DNA from: Hyphomicrobiales bacterium | GTDB lineage: Bacteria > Pseudomonadota > Alphaproteobacteria > Rhizobiales > Aestuariivirgaceae | DNA: 11,347 nt | NCBI GenBank assembly: GCA_013002595.1 | Contig: JABDJG010000138.1 | Span: 1-11,347, forward strand | Direction of reading: 5' to 3' | Part shown: in pieces, positions 1 to 6,580 of the stretch | Position numbering within the stretch: the stretch's first letter is position 1 | How the letters are laid out: every line of letters starts with the position of its first letter | Program-made: the position numbers and the translations under genes | Notes under the pieces: generated by a model | Told to the model about the DNA's origin: nothing | The model's input: only the letters and a program-made list of their open reading frames with translations | The model's database searches: none

Positions 1-1206
1 TGGCATGACTGGTCTTTGGTGATCGGTTTCAACGCGCGCGAGTCATTGACCCTGCACGACATCAAGTTCGCCGACAGGCCGGTGGTCTACAGAGCTTCGC
101 TGGCTGAAATGGTTGTACCGTATGGCAGCCCCAAGAATGGGCACTTCCGCAAGAGCGTATTCGATGTTGGCGAATATGGTATCGGTAAACTGGCCAACCC
201 GCTCGAACTGGGCTGCGACTGCCTCGGTGCAATCCAGTATCTCGATGTCGATCTCAACGACATGCATGGCAAGATTTTCACTATACCCAAGGCGATCTGT
301 ATCCACGAAGAAGATCACGGCATCCTTTGGAAGCACACCGATTTTCGGACCGAGGTCACCGAAGTGCGCCGGGCCCGACGGCTGGTAATCTCATCGATCG
401 CCACGGTCGGCAACTATGAGTATGCGATGTACTGGTACTTCTATCTCGACGGCACAATGGAATTCGAGATGAAGGCGACCGGCATCCTCAACACCGTGGC
501 GGGCGAGCCGGGCGCGACGGACAAATACGCCACCGAAATAGCCCCGGGCGTGTTCGGCCAAATCCATCAGCATGTGTTCTGTGCGCGGCTCGACATGGCT
601 GTCGATGGCGATGAGAACTCGGTGGTCGAGTGCAACACACATGCAGAGCCGGCCGGTGATGCGAACCCCTACGGCAATGCATTCTTTCAGGAAGAAACCG
701 TACTCAAGACCGAGCAGGCTGCCGCGCGCCGCATCAGCCCGGAGCATCAGCGTTACTGGAAATTCGTCAATCCGGGCAAGACCAACTATATGGGCAAGCC
801 GGTCGGCTACAAGCTGGAGCCGCTGCATTGCGTGGCACCGTTCCTGGCAGCCGACTCGCCCTCGGGCAAACGCGCCGCTTTCACGCGGAATCATTTGTGG
901 GTGACCGCCTATGACCCAGAAGAACGCTATCCGGCCGGAGAATATATGAACCACTCAGACGGATCGGACGGCCTTGCGGGGTTCATTGCTGATGACGGCA
1001 ATGTAGAGGACACCGACATCGTTGCCTGGCATACATTTGGTTTGCATCACCAGCCGCGACTTGAGGATTTTCCAGTCCAGCCGTGCATCAGCTCCGGTTT
1101 CAAATTGATGCCGACCGGTTTCTTTGACCGCAATCCGTGCGTGGATTTGCCAAGCGGTGCCAACGCGGCGAGCTGTAATGCCGGGGCGGCTAAACAGACC
1201 GACTGA
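1..1206 (+). CDS. Copper-containing (topaquinone) primary amine oxidase, C-terminal part
   Basis: The reading frame is open from base 1 and ends at TGA 1204-1206, so this is the C-terminal 401 residues of a protein that in this family usually has about 640-690. Family knowledge: these copper enzymes oxidise primary amines to aldehyde, NH3 and H2O2. The catalytic core is intact. The catalytic-base Asp lies in FDVGEYG (codon 163-165). The topaquinone precursor Tyr is in T-V-G-N-Y-E-Y (codon 415-417). Two copper His form HQH (565-573), and the third copper His is the second His of GLHHQPR (1048-1050). FDRNP near the C-terminus is also typical. The N-terminal domains lie outside the window, so location (periplasm or cytoplasm) cannot be judged. 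It converges on the microcompartment operon with 3 bp between stop codons. Its amine substrate is unknown; aminoacetone or a related amine is only a contextual guess. Confidence 0.95.
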   Translation, partial: WHDWSLVIGFNARESLTLHDIKFADRPVVYRASLAEMVVPYGSPKNGHFRKSVFDVGEYGIGKLANPLELGCDCLGAIQYLDVDLNDMHGKIFTIPKAICIHEEDHGILWKHTDFRTEVTEVRRARRLVISSIATVGNYEYAMYWYFYLDGTMEFEMKATGILNTVAGEPGATDKYATEIAPGVFGQIHQHVFCARLDMAVDGDENSVVECNTHAEPAGDANPYGNAFFQEETVLKTEQAAARRISPEHQRYWKFVNPGKTNYMGKPVGYKLEPLHCVAPFLAADSPSGKRAAFTRNHLWVTAYDPEERYPAGEYMNHSDGSDGLAGFIADDGNVEDTDIVAWHTFGLHHQPRLEDFPVQPCISSGFKLMPTGFFDRNPCVDLPSGANAASCNAGAAKQTD

Positions 1207-1209
1207 CTA

Positions 1210-1839
1210 TCAGGCCTTTCGGCCTTTGATGGCTTTCAGGGATGTGTCGATGGTGTCCTGCGCGATGCGCAGGTCCGCCGTCGCACCGGCCATGAAGATG
1301 CGGCCTGAAGCGCCCATCATCTGGATATCGACGATTGTTGTATCAGGGGCCGCGCGCTCGGCCTCGTTGGCGGCGACCGCGGCAAACAGCGCCGGTGCCA
1401 GTTCGTAAAGTAACAACGACTGACCGGGCATGATCATCGAAGCATTGCGCATCCGGTTGAGGATGATTGCATGCTGATCTGCGACGTCTTCGATAATGTC
1501 GGTATAGAGCGTGGCTGGTCTCAGCTGGTCGCTCGCCTTGGCATCGATGCCCTTGAGGATAGCCGCCCCTGCTGCATTGAGCTCGTCGGCATCTCGCGAA
1601 TGCAGCTCAAGAAGCCCGAACTGCCTTTCGGTGAACAGGATGCCGGGCTCCATATCCGGTGCCGCCTTTAGTGCCAGATCGACAATGCGGTGGATCGACA
1701 GGGCCGGTGCCACTTCGATGATCAGGCTGTTATCACCTTCCATTGGCGGATAGCCGCGCGCGCGCATCGGCGTCGACATATAGGCCGCAAACTGAGGCTG
1801 CAAATCCTCAATTGGCAGATATACGCGCAGTTCCGTCAT
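1210..1839 (-). CDS. Tandem-domain microcompartment shell protein (BMC-T), paralogue 1
   Basis: 209 aa with two BMC folds in tandem, roughly residues 3-100 and 108-205, expected to form a trimeric (pseudohexameric) shell tile. In each half the strand that normally closes the BMC domain comes first (LQPQ at 13-16; DQHAIILNR at 121-129). It is followed by strand-helix-strand-strand-helix (IIEVAPAL..., then ERQFG 71-75; LLYELAPA..., then MMGASGR 174-180). This order suggests circularly permuted domains, as in EutL-type proteins; that is my reading of the sequence, not a structure. It is clearly paralogous to the BMC-T at 2923-3549: LQPQ, ERQFG, HSRD, the HA-x-x-LNR-type stretch and the M-I-x-P-G loop are shared. 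The ATG at 1837-1839 is preceded by CGGAG about 6 nt upstream. It is the last gene of the operon, 84 bp after the BMC-H gene, which makes independent tuning of expression possible. Confidence 0.93.
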   Translation of the reverse strand: MTELRVYLPIEDLQPQFAAYMSTPMRARGYPPMEGDNSLIIEVAPALSIHRIVDLALKAAPDMEPGILFTERQFGLLELHSRDADELNAAGAAILKGIDAKASDQLRPATLYTDIIEDVADQHAIILNRMRNASMIMPGQSLLLYELAPALFAAVAANEAERAAPDTTIVDIQMMGASGRIFMAGATADLRIAQDTIDTSLKAIKGRKA

Positions 1840-1923
1840 GGACTACTCCGGTCATATAGCACATGGGCGAATGGTTCAGCGTGCACCGAACACCGATGCC
1901 AACCGCTATCAACAGCTGTCGGG

Positions 1924-2208
1924 TTATTTGCCGCTCGCGGCTGCGAAGTGCTTGCTGAGGTCGCCGTGCGGACGCGGGATAACGTGGACCGAGACCATTT
2001 CACCAACCTGGTTGGCGGTTTCGGCGCCAGCTTCAGTCGCAGCCTTGACCGCACCTACATCGCCGCGGATCACGACGGAAACGAGGCCGGCGCCGACCTG
2101 TTCTCGCGCCACGATGGTAACGTTTGCTGCCTTGACCATGGCGTCTGCTGCCGCAAGAGCTGCAACGTAACCTTTGGTTTCGATCATTCCCAGAGCCTGA
2201 TTGGACAT
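1924..2208 (-). CDS. Hexameric microcompartment shell protein (BMC-H; PduA/EutM/CsoS1-like)
   Basis: 94 aa, the normal size for a single BMC domain, beginning with the canonical ALGMIETKGY. Features seen: the hexamer-edge lysine K26 in DAMVKAANV, the strand VSVVIRGDVGAVKAAT, and the tail VHVIPRPH with R79. By family knowledge these proteins form the hexagons of the main shell facets, with a pore on the six-fold axis. The pore loop here reads Q37-V38-G39-A40-G41, whereas the PduA equivalent I remember is K37-I-G-S40-G. The opening is therefore uncharged and lined by alanine, so selectivity may differ. It has the strongest ribosome binding site in the operon, which fits the most abundant shell component. 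It lies 47 bp downstream of the BMC-P gene. Identity as BMC-H is essentially certain; assignment to a particular pathway comes from the neighbours. Confidence 0.98.
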   Translation of the reverse strand: MSNQALGMIETKGYVAALAAADAMVKAANVTIVAREQVGAGLVSVVIRGDVGAVKAATEAGAETANQVGEMVSVHVIPRPHGDLSKHFAAASGK

Positions 2209-2215
2209 TGTTGAT

Positions 2216-2221
2216 CCTCCT
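2216..2221 (-). promoter_or_regulatory. Strong ribosome binding site of the BMC-H gene
   Basis: Read on the minus strand this is AGGAGG, 7 nt before the ATG at 2206-2208. The other genes of the operon have only partial sites (GGAG, AAGGA or AGGTGG). This is consistent with the hexameric shell protein being made in excess over the other shell components. Confidence 0.8.
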
Positions 2222-2255
2222 GTTGATCTGTCTGGTCGTTGATGAGTTTGCGTTT

Positions 2256-2498
2256 CTAAGTACGTTCGTCGACTGAACCGACGATGAGTGCATCGACCGG
2301 TGCCTTGGTGCCTTCGAAATAACCGGCGGCAACCGAGCCCTGGGTGATCAATACCTCTTCGCCCTCGCCACAGCCGAGCGGGTCAAAGGCGACAACGCTG
2401 CCGCCGCCCTCGACAGCGACTTCAAGCAGGGCGCCTTGTGGCAATGGATCGACGCGCTTTGTCGACCAAACATGGCCGATGACTTTTCCTTTGATCAT
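2256..2498 (-). CDS. Pentameric microcompartment vertex protein (BMC-P; EutN/CcmL family)
   Basis: 80 aa, typical of the EutN/CcmL family, which caps the twelve vertices of the polyhedral shell as pentamers. The sequence begins MIKGKVIGHVWSTK, the family's first strand with its conserved T-K. It continues with PLPQGALLEV and AFDPLGCGEGEEVLITQGS, matching the family's D-x-(L/V)-G-(A/C)-G-x-G-(E/D)-x-V-L core at about residues 39-54. The ATG (2496-2498) overlaps the stop of the upstream 143-aa gene as ATGA, implying translational coupling; an AAGGA lies 7 nt upstream. It is the only BMC-P in the window, enough in principle to close the shell. Assignment is secure; nothing in it is unusual. Confidence 0.96.
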   Translation of the reverse strand: MIKGKVIGHVWSTKRVDPLPQGALLEVAVEGGGSVVAFDPLGCGEGEEVLITQGSVAAGYFEGTKAPVDALIVGSVDERT

Positions 2499-2926
2499 GG
2501 CTCCATCCTTTCAATGACGATGCCGCGTTGGCGCGCACGGTCGCGCGCCAACGGTGTAATCCTTACGGCCTTGCCAATCAGCAGCCGCTTTATGCCTTCA
2601 GATAAAGTGTCGATGTGGCGTTCGGACAAGAAGCCCTTGTCGATGCGATGCTCGGTTGACCCGTGGCTGACAGGTTGGTTGTTGGTTGTCGCGTTCAGGT
2701 CTCGTGACGACAGAGTAAATTCCAAGCGCCCCGTCTCAAACTCCTGCTTGGTAACAGGGTCAGCCATGGTCTTCATGACGCGGCGGGCGAAGGCATTGAG
2801 TTCAGCATCGCTGGTGATGCTGACAGCTTCTTTGCGGGTGACTGATTTGGTCGCTGCCGGTTTGAGCTTCGCCAGCTCTTCGCTCAGCACTTCGCGGATC
2901 AATGTGGAAAGGGTGGGATCGGTCAT
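2495..2926 (-). CDS. Microcompartment-associated protein with N-terminal encapsulation-like helix, function unknown
   Basis: 143 aa; I do not recognise a characterised family. Three parts are visible. Residues 5-21 form an amphipathic helix containing IREVLSEEL (10-18), very like the C-terminal tag of the neighbouring aldehyde dehydrogenase (IRAIIAEEL). Then comes a basic linker, about 22-35. The remainder, about 36-143, is probably folded and ends in ITPLARDRARQRGI (123-136), a motif that reminds me of the C-terminal ends of other microcompartment accessory proteins such as PduM or EutQ; this resemblance is from memory and weak. It is coupled to both neighbours by ATGA overlaps (2923-2926 and 2495-2498) and sits between two shell genes. 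A CGGAG lies 8 nt before the ATG. A lumen-facing assembly, scaffold or shell-adaptor role is inferred from tag and position only. As I recall, the mycobacterial RMM locus also has an uncharacterised gene in this slot. Confidence 0.87.
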   Translation of the reverse strand: MTDPTLSTLIREVLSEELAKLKPAATKSVTRKEAVSITSDAELNAFARRVMKTMADPVTKQEFETGRLEFTLSSRDLNATTNNQPVSHGSTEHRIDKGFLSERHIDTLSEGIKRLLIGKAVRITPLARDRARQRGIVIERMEP

Positions 2927-3549
2927 TGGGTATACTCCGATCCGGCGCCAAGATCGCGCAATGCCTGTTCTGCAGCTTCGCGGGCGCTTGGAATTTCGGC
3001 CTCGCTGCCGGCCAGATAAACCCGGCCGTTTGCGCCGATCATCCGGTAGTCGATCACCTTGATGTTGGCCGCTTTTTCAGCAGCATTGGCGGCAAGGATG
3101 GCATAGGAAGCAGGTTGCATTTCGAGTGTATAAAGCGTCTCGCCAGGGATGATCATCGAGCCCAGTTTGTTTCGGTTGATCAGGAAGGCATGCTGATGGT
3201 CGATATTGGTGATGACCTTGGAGCCGAGTACCTTTGGCTTGGTGGCATCGGCGGCGTTGGCGCCCAATTCGTCCAGAACTGCCGCGGCAGATGCCTTGAC
3301 GGAAGATGTGTCGCGCGAGTGGAATTCGAGATACCCAAACTGACGTTCGACGACGAGAATGCCGGCTCTTACGTCGGCATGCTTGACCGCAATATCGGTC
3401 AGTGCCTCGATATCGAGGCCGGGTGCCACCTCGATGATCTGGGCCGCCATATTGGCGCGCGGCAGCGATCCGCGGATCCATGAGCTGAGATAGCACAAGG
3501 TCTGTGGCTGCAGCTGGTCGATGAAGATGAAGGATCTGAGCTCTGCCAT
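2923..3549 (-). CDS. Tandem-domain microcompartment shell protein (BMC-T), paralogue 2
   Basis: 208 aa with two BMC domains (about 3-95 and 105-202), predicted to form a trimeric shell tile. It has the same apparent permuted order and the same landmarks as paralogue 1: LQPQ 13-16, ERQFG 68-72, HSRD, DHQHAF 117-122, MIIPG, then MIGANGR 170-176 in the second domain. It differs from paralogue 1 mainly in the segment about 22-36 and in the first-domain helix, so the two probably form separate trimers rather than being a recent duplication. The ATG at 3547-3549 is preceded by AAGGA at 8 nt, and this site lies inside the last codons of the aldehyde dehydrogenase gene, 4 bp upstream. The stop overlaps the next start as ATGA. 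Large-pore BMC-T trimers in other systems are thought to pass bulky cofactors, which would suit CoA and NAD here; that role is inference. Confidence 0.93.
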   Translation of the reverse strand: MAELRSFIFIDQLQPQTLCYLSSWIRGSLPRANMAAQIIEVAPGLDIEALTDIAVKHADVRAGILVVERQFGYLEFHSRDTSSVKASAAAVLDELGANAADATKPKVLGSKVITNIDHQHAFLINRNKLGSMIIPGETLYTLEMQPASYAILAANAAEKAANIKVIDYRMIGANGRVYLAGSEAEIPSAREAAEQALRDLGAGSEYTQ

Positions 3550-3553
3550 CGGT

Positions 3554-5116
3554 CTAGTCCTTCAAGACCGAACGGAGTTCTTCTGCGATGATGGCGCGTA
3601 TTTGCTCGCGCAACTCGTTTCGCTCGCGATCAGGCGCAGGCACGAAGGATTGTCTGCTCTGGCCGGGCACCCCGTCTGCCGGTGCCTTGGGGAGAGGCCC
3701 TGCGTGCTTTAGCTGTGCACCACCGAGTGCTCCGGCTGGACGCGGCTGATCCTTGTGCCAGGCGACACGGGTCCAGTTTATCAAATGATGCGGGCCGATA
3801 TTTTCACCGACGGACGAACGCCCGAAAAACCCGGTGCCGATGGTGAAGGTCGGTGGCAGATTGGTGGAGAAACCGGCTGCGCCCTGACTGCAGGGGGCAT
3901 TGACGACGATCCGGTAGACTTCAACACTCGCTGCGAAATCCATGATCGTCTGGTCGTCGTTGGAATGAATGGCTGCGGAATGGCCGGCACCGGCAAAGCG
4001 CAGCAATGCGCGCGCCTGCGTTATGGCCTGTTTCATGTTTCGGGCCGCATAAAACCCCAACACCGGGCATAGTTTTTCCCGAGATAACTCTTCGCCCACG
4101 CCGATCAAGTCGATCGGCGCCACGAGTATCCTTGTTTTCCTTGCAACCTTGAAACCGGCCTGTTCGGCTATCCAGGATGCGTCGCGTCCGAGCGCCTCGA
4201 CATTGAAACCGCGGTCATGGAACAGATAGCTGCGCAACCGGGCAGTTTCTTCCTGGGAACAAATGTGGGCGCCTGCACCGGTCAATTCGCGCAACAGCGG
4301 CTTGGCGATGTCTGCCAGCGTAATCAGTACGCTTTCATTGGTGCACAGAACCGAATTGTCGAAGCACTTGCTGTCGACGATGTGGGCTGCGGCTGAGCGC
4401 AAGTCGGCGCTCTCATCAACCAGCACCGGTGCATTGCCGGGGCCGACACCAATGGCCGGATTTGATGAGGAGTAGGCGGCCCGCACCATCGGGGTGCCAC
4501 CGGTTGCAAGGATGACATCGGTCTTTGCCGACTTCATGAACTCATCGATCAGCGGCAGGGAAATCTCCTCGATGACCTGGATGGTCGCCTCCGGCCCCCC
4601 CGCTGCCTCAGCTGCTGCGGCCAGCGTCCTGACCGCATCGATCGATACCTCGCGGGCGGCCGGGTGCGGGCTGATGACTATGGCATTGCGGGTCATCAGC
4701 GCCGAGAGCACCTTGAAGTAGACCGTTGCAATCGGATTGGTCGATGGTACGAGGGCAAATATGACGCCAGCCGGTTTTGGGATTTCCAGATTGCCGGTCG
4801 CCTCATCAATGCGCGGGTTGACGAAATCGGTGTCACTATAATGCTCGACCAGCGGCACGCTGGACAGCTGGTTCTTCAATGTCTTGTGCTCGGCCACACC
4901 AAAACCGGTCTCGCGCACAGCCCATTCGCCATATTCACCGGCCTTGGCCTGCGCCGCCTCAGCCGTGGCCATGGCTATCGCCAGGGTCTTTTCGCGGTCG
5001 TATCTTTGGAACACTTGGCTTGCCCAGCGGGCGCGCTCCAGCACGACATCGGCCTTGGCGTTCAGGGCCGCTGGCGTTTGCGAGATATCGACGAGGTTCT
5101 GGATGGCCGGGTCCAC
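3554..5116 (-). CDS. CoA-acylating aldehyde dehydrogenase with C-terminal encapsulation peptide (PduP/EutE-like)
   Basis: 520 aa. Family reaction: aldehyde + CoA + NAD+ to acyl-CoA; here the likely substrate is propionaldehyde, giving propionyl-CoA. Diagnostic segments of the PduP/EutE/AdhE-type acylating family are present: PSTNPIATVYFK and the RN-x-I-x-x-x-PHP block (about 124-152), ATGGTPMVRAAYSS and GVGPGNAP (about 204-230), and the catalytic cysteine C258 in DNSVLCTNES. After the catalytic domain, a Pro/Ala/Gly-rich linker (about 455-498) leads to an amphipathic helix, about 499-519, carrying IRAIIAEEL. This is a classic encapsulation peptide that would target the enzyme into the shell lumen. 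The start is GTG (5114-5116), directly after the TAA of the upstream gene, with AGGTGG about 7 nt upstream; no better start is evident. It is the signature enzyme of the microcompartment. No phosphotransacylase or alcohol dehydrogenase partner is present in the window. Confidence 0.96.
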   Translation of the reverse strand: MDPAIQNLVDISQTPAALNAKADVVLERARWASQVFQRYDREKTLAIAMATAEAAQAKAGEYGEWAVRETGFGVAEHKTLKNQLSSVPLVEHYSDTDFVNPRIDEATGNLEIPKPAGVIFALVPSTNPIATVYFKVLSALMTRNAIVISPHPAAREVSIDAVRTLAAAAEAAGGPEATIQVIEEISLPLIDEFMKSAKTDVILATGGTPMVRAAYSSSNPAIGVGPGNAPVLVDESADLRSAAAHIVDSKCFDNSVLCTNESVLITLADIAKPLLRELTGAGAHICSQEETARLRSYLFHDRGFNVEALGRDASWIAEQAGFKVARKTRILVAPIDLIGVGEELSREKLCPVLGFYAARNMKQAITQARALLRFAGAGHSAAIHSNDDQTIMDFAASVEVYRIVVNAPCSQGAAGFSTNLPPTFTIGTGFFGRSSVGENIGPHHLINWTRVAWHKDQPRPAGALGGAQLKHAGPLPKAPADGVPGQSRQSFVPAPDRERNELREQIRAIIAEELRSVLKD

Positions 5117-6388
5117 TTAAGCCACCTGCTGGCGCTTGCCGCCCATGATTTCTTCTGCCGCCCGCCCGATGGAAATCTCGACGCGGCGCAGCAGATCCTC
5201 GCTCAGTTCCTGGGTCATCAAGATGCCGGGCTTGAACTGAAGCACGCTCGGATCAAGGGTGGAAAAGATCGCCCACACGCCATTGGCATACAGATGCTTC
5301 ATGACCGGTTTGGCGCCTTCGGGATCGTTGAACTCGAGCCCCATAATGACACCGTTCTGGCGGATGCCGGTAAAGAACTGCGGGTATTGCTGCTGAATCT
5401 CATCAAGTCCGGCACGGATGAAGTCCGAAATGTAACTCACCATGGAGACCACTTCCGGCCGCTGGGTGATCTCAAGAACCTTCAAGGCAACGATGCAGCC
5501 CAGCTCGGCACCGCCGGCTGTCGACATATGGGCAAAACCATCTTTTTTCAGCCATTGGCCGGCGCGCTCGTTCACGACACAACATGAGATCGGATACATA
5601 CCGCCGGTGACTCCCTTGCCGATCACCATGATGTCAGGCGTGACGCCATATTTGGTGATGCCCCACATCTCACCGGTGCGCATGAAGCCGGTCTGGACCT
5701 CATCGGCGATGTAGAGAACGTCATACTTTTCGCACAACGCTTTGACCGAAGGCAGGTAGCCTTCATGCGGCATCGGGAAGCCATAGGTTGCCGGGATGGT
5801 TTCCATGATCACGGCTGCCACGTCGCGGCCTTTGAGCGCGTCTTCCATGGCCGTCAGGTCATTGAACGGCACCTGGATGAATTCATCGAGCGTGTCCTCG
5901 GACAGGAACGTTTTCGAAAAGCGCTCATCGCCGGTCTTCACCGACAGGCCGGAATGGCCGTGATAGGCCTTTACGATCGAAACGATCTTGCGCTTTTGCA
6001 TGGCGTTGCGGGCTGATTTGATGGCCAGCTCGACCGCTTCGGCGCCGCCCGCGCCGTAGATTGTGTATTGCAACCCTTCAGGTGTGCATTCAGCAAGGGA
6101 CTCTGCAAGCGCGGTGCGAGCCAGAGCGGGGAAGTGATGATTGCCCATGTCGAACCGGCGGGCGCCGGCATTGAGCACTTCGATCAACTCGGCATTTCGG
6201 TGGCCAAGATTGTAGGTGCCGCCGTTCAGATGGACATCGATCAGCCGTTTGCCGTCCATGTCATAGAGGCAATATCCCTCGCGGCGGTCTATGACGAGAT
6301 CGACACCGGCATCCTGCCAGAACTGGGTCTTGTTCGGATTCCAGAAGGTTTTCGATGCTTCCAGGAAATCCTGTTTTGCCTGACTCAC
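5117..6388 (-). CDS. Class-III PLP enzyme, probable amino-alcohol-phosphate phospho-lyase
   Basis: 423 aa from GTG 6386-6388. Fold-type I class-III aminotransferase features: phosphate-binding GAGGAE (about 112-117), the pyridine-nitrogen Asp D229 in IADEVQTGF, the PLP Schiff-base lysine K258 in VIGKGVTGG, and T290 in MSTAGGAE. Ethanolamine-phosphate phospho-lyases belong to this same class. Next to a kinase of the aminopropanol type, the likely reaction is 1-amino-2-propanol O-phosphate to propionaldehyde + NH3 + Pi; sequence alone cannot separate lyase from transaminase. The frame stays open up to a TTG at 6461-6463, but that start would lie inside the operator region and the extra 25 residues look non-coding. 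The GTG begins VSQAKQDFLEASKTFW, as expected for the family, with AAGG about 9 nt upstream. First gene of the microcompartment operon; its stop abuts the dehydrogenase GTG. No separate encapsulation peptide is visible. Confidence 0.92.
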   Translation of the reverse strand: MSQAKQDFLEASKTFWNPNKTQFWQDAGVDLVIDRREGYCLYDMDGKRLIDVHLNGGTYNLGHRNAELIEVLNAGARRFDMGNHHFPALARTALAESLAECTPEGLQYTIYGAGGAEAVELAIKSARNAMQKRKIVSIVKAYHGHSGLSVKTGDERFSKTFLSEDTLDEFIQVPFNDLTAMEDALKGRDVAAVIMETIPATYGFPMPHEGYLPSVKALCEKYDVLYIADEVQTGFMRTGEMWGITKYGVTPDIMVIGKGVTGGMYPISCCVVNERAGQWLKKDGFAHMSTAGGAELGCIVALKVLEITQRPEVVSMVSYISDFIRAGLDEIQQQYPQFFTGIRQNGVIMGLEFNDPEGAKPVMKHLYANGVWAIFSTLDPSVLQFKPGILMTQELSEDLLRRVEISIGRAAEEIMGGKRQQVA

Positions 6389-6444
6389 TGCTGCATACCT
6401 TGCATAACTGATTTCGAGTATTGAACAGGCAACGTGAATCCTGC

Positions 6445-6518
6445 TTGACAGTATGATGAGCAAAGTTGACAGGCGGGATTAACTATTGCCGGGTCAAATC
6501 CTCGAGCGCTGAGGTCAA
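6445..6518. promoter_or_regulatory. Symmetric four-half-site array, candidate AraC-family operators
   Basis: Four exact pentamers: TTGAC at 6445-6449 and 6466-6470, and its complement GTCAA at 6493-6497 and 6514-6518. Within each pair the repeats are direct with a 21-bp period; the two pairs are inverted about a centre between 6481 and 6482. The left pair extends to TTGACAG and the right pair to GGTCAA. AraC-family activators typically bind two direct half-sites about two helical turns apart, one near the -35 position, so each pair could be one operator facing one promoter. The linked AraC-family gene at 7717 is the obvious candidate binder. The repeats are seen directly; the protein partner is inferred. 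Confidence 0.65.
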
Positions 6519-6574
6519 GTGCAACGCCAGACAGCTGCTTAGATTTGGCAGCATGGCAGTTGTGCGAATGATAC

Positions 6575-6580
6575 GAGGGG
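6575..6580 (+). promoter_or_regulatory. Ribosome binding site of the kinase gene
   Basis: GAGGGG, 6 nt before ATG 6587-6589. It supports this start; the purine-rich run continues to the start codon. Confidence 0.7.

Noticed and set aside
391..954. Open frame on the minus strand inside the amine oxidase
   Set aside because: It lies opposite the conserved topaquinone/copper core and has no family resemblance; a shadow frame.
1212..1225. AGGCC-4 nt-GGCCT hairpin between the convergent genes as a bidirectional terminator
   Set aside because: The stem is only 5 bp, it lies within the last codons of the shell gene, and no T-run follows on either strand.
1840..1923. Possible small gene or regulatory RNA in the 84-bp gap between BMC-H and the last BMC-T
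   Set aside because: No start with ribosome site, no crisp hairpin and no half-sites; nothing supportable.
4664..5587. Long open frame on the plus strand (about 307 codons)
   Set aside because: It is antisense to two highly conserved genes (aldehyde dehydrogenase and PLP enzyme), has no ribosome site and no recognisable protein features; high GC explains it.
1210..6388. Propanediol (PDU) or ethanolamine (EUT) utilisation compartment
   Set aside because: No B12-dependent diol dehydratase, ethanolamine ammonia-lyase, reactivase or phosphotransacylase is present. A kinase plus class-III PLP enzyme is instead the RMM-type route to the aldehyde.
6389..6463. A longer start (TTG at 6461-6463) for the class-III PLP enzyme
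   Set aside because: It would add 25 residues that do not look like the family and would put the start codon inside the operator array; the GTG at 6386-6388 begins where the family does.
6466..6471. TTGACA as a sigma70 -35 box for the kinase
   Set aside because: There is no acceptable -10 hexamer 16-18 bp downstream. The same sequence recurs 21 bp away and in mirror image, so an operator half-site explains it better.
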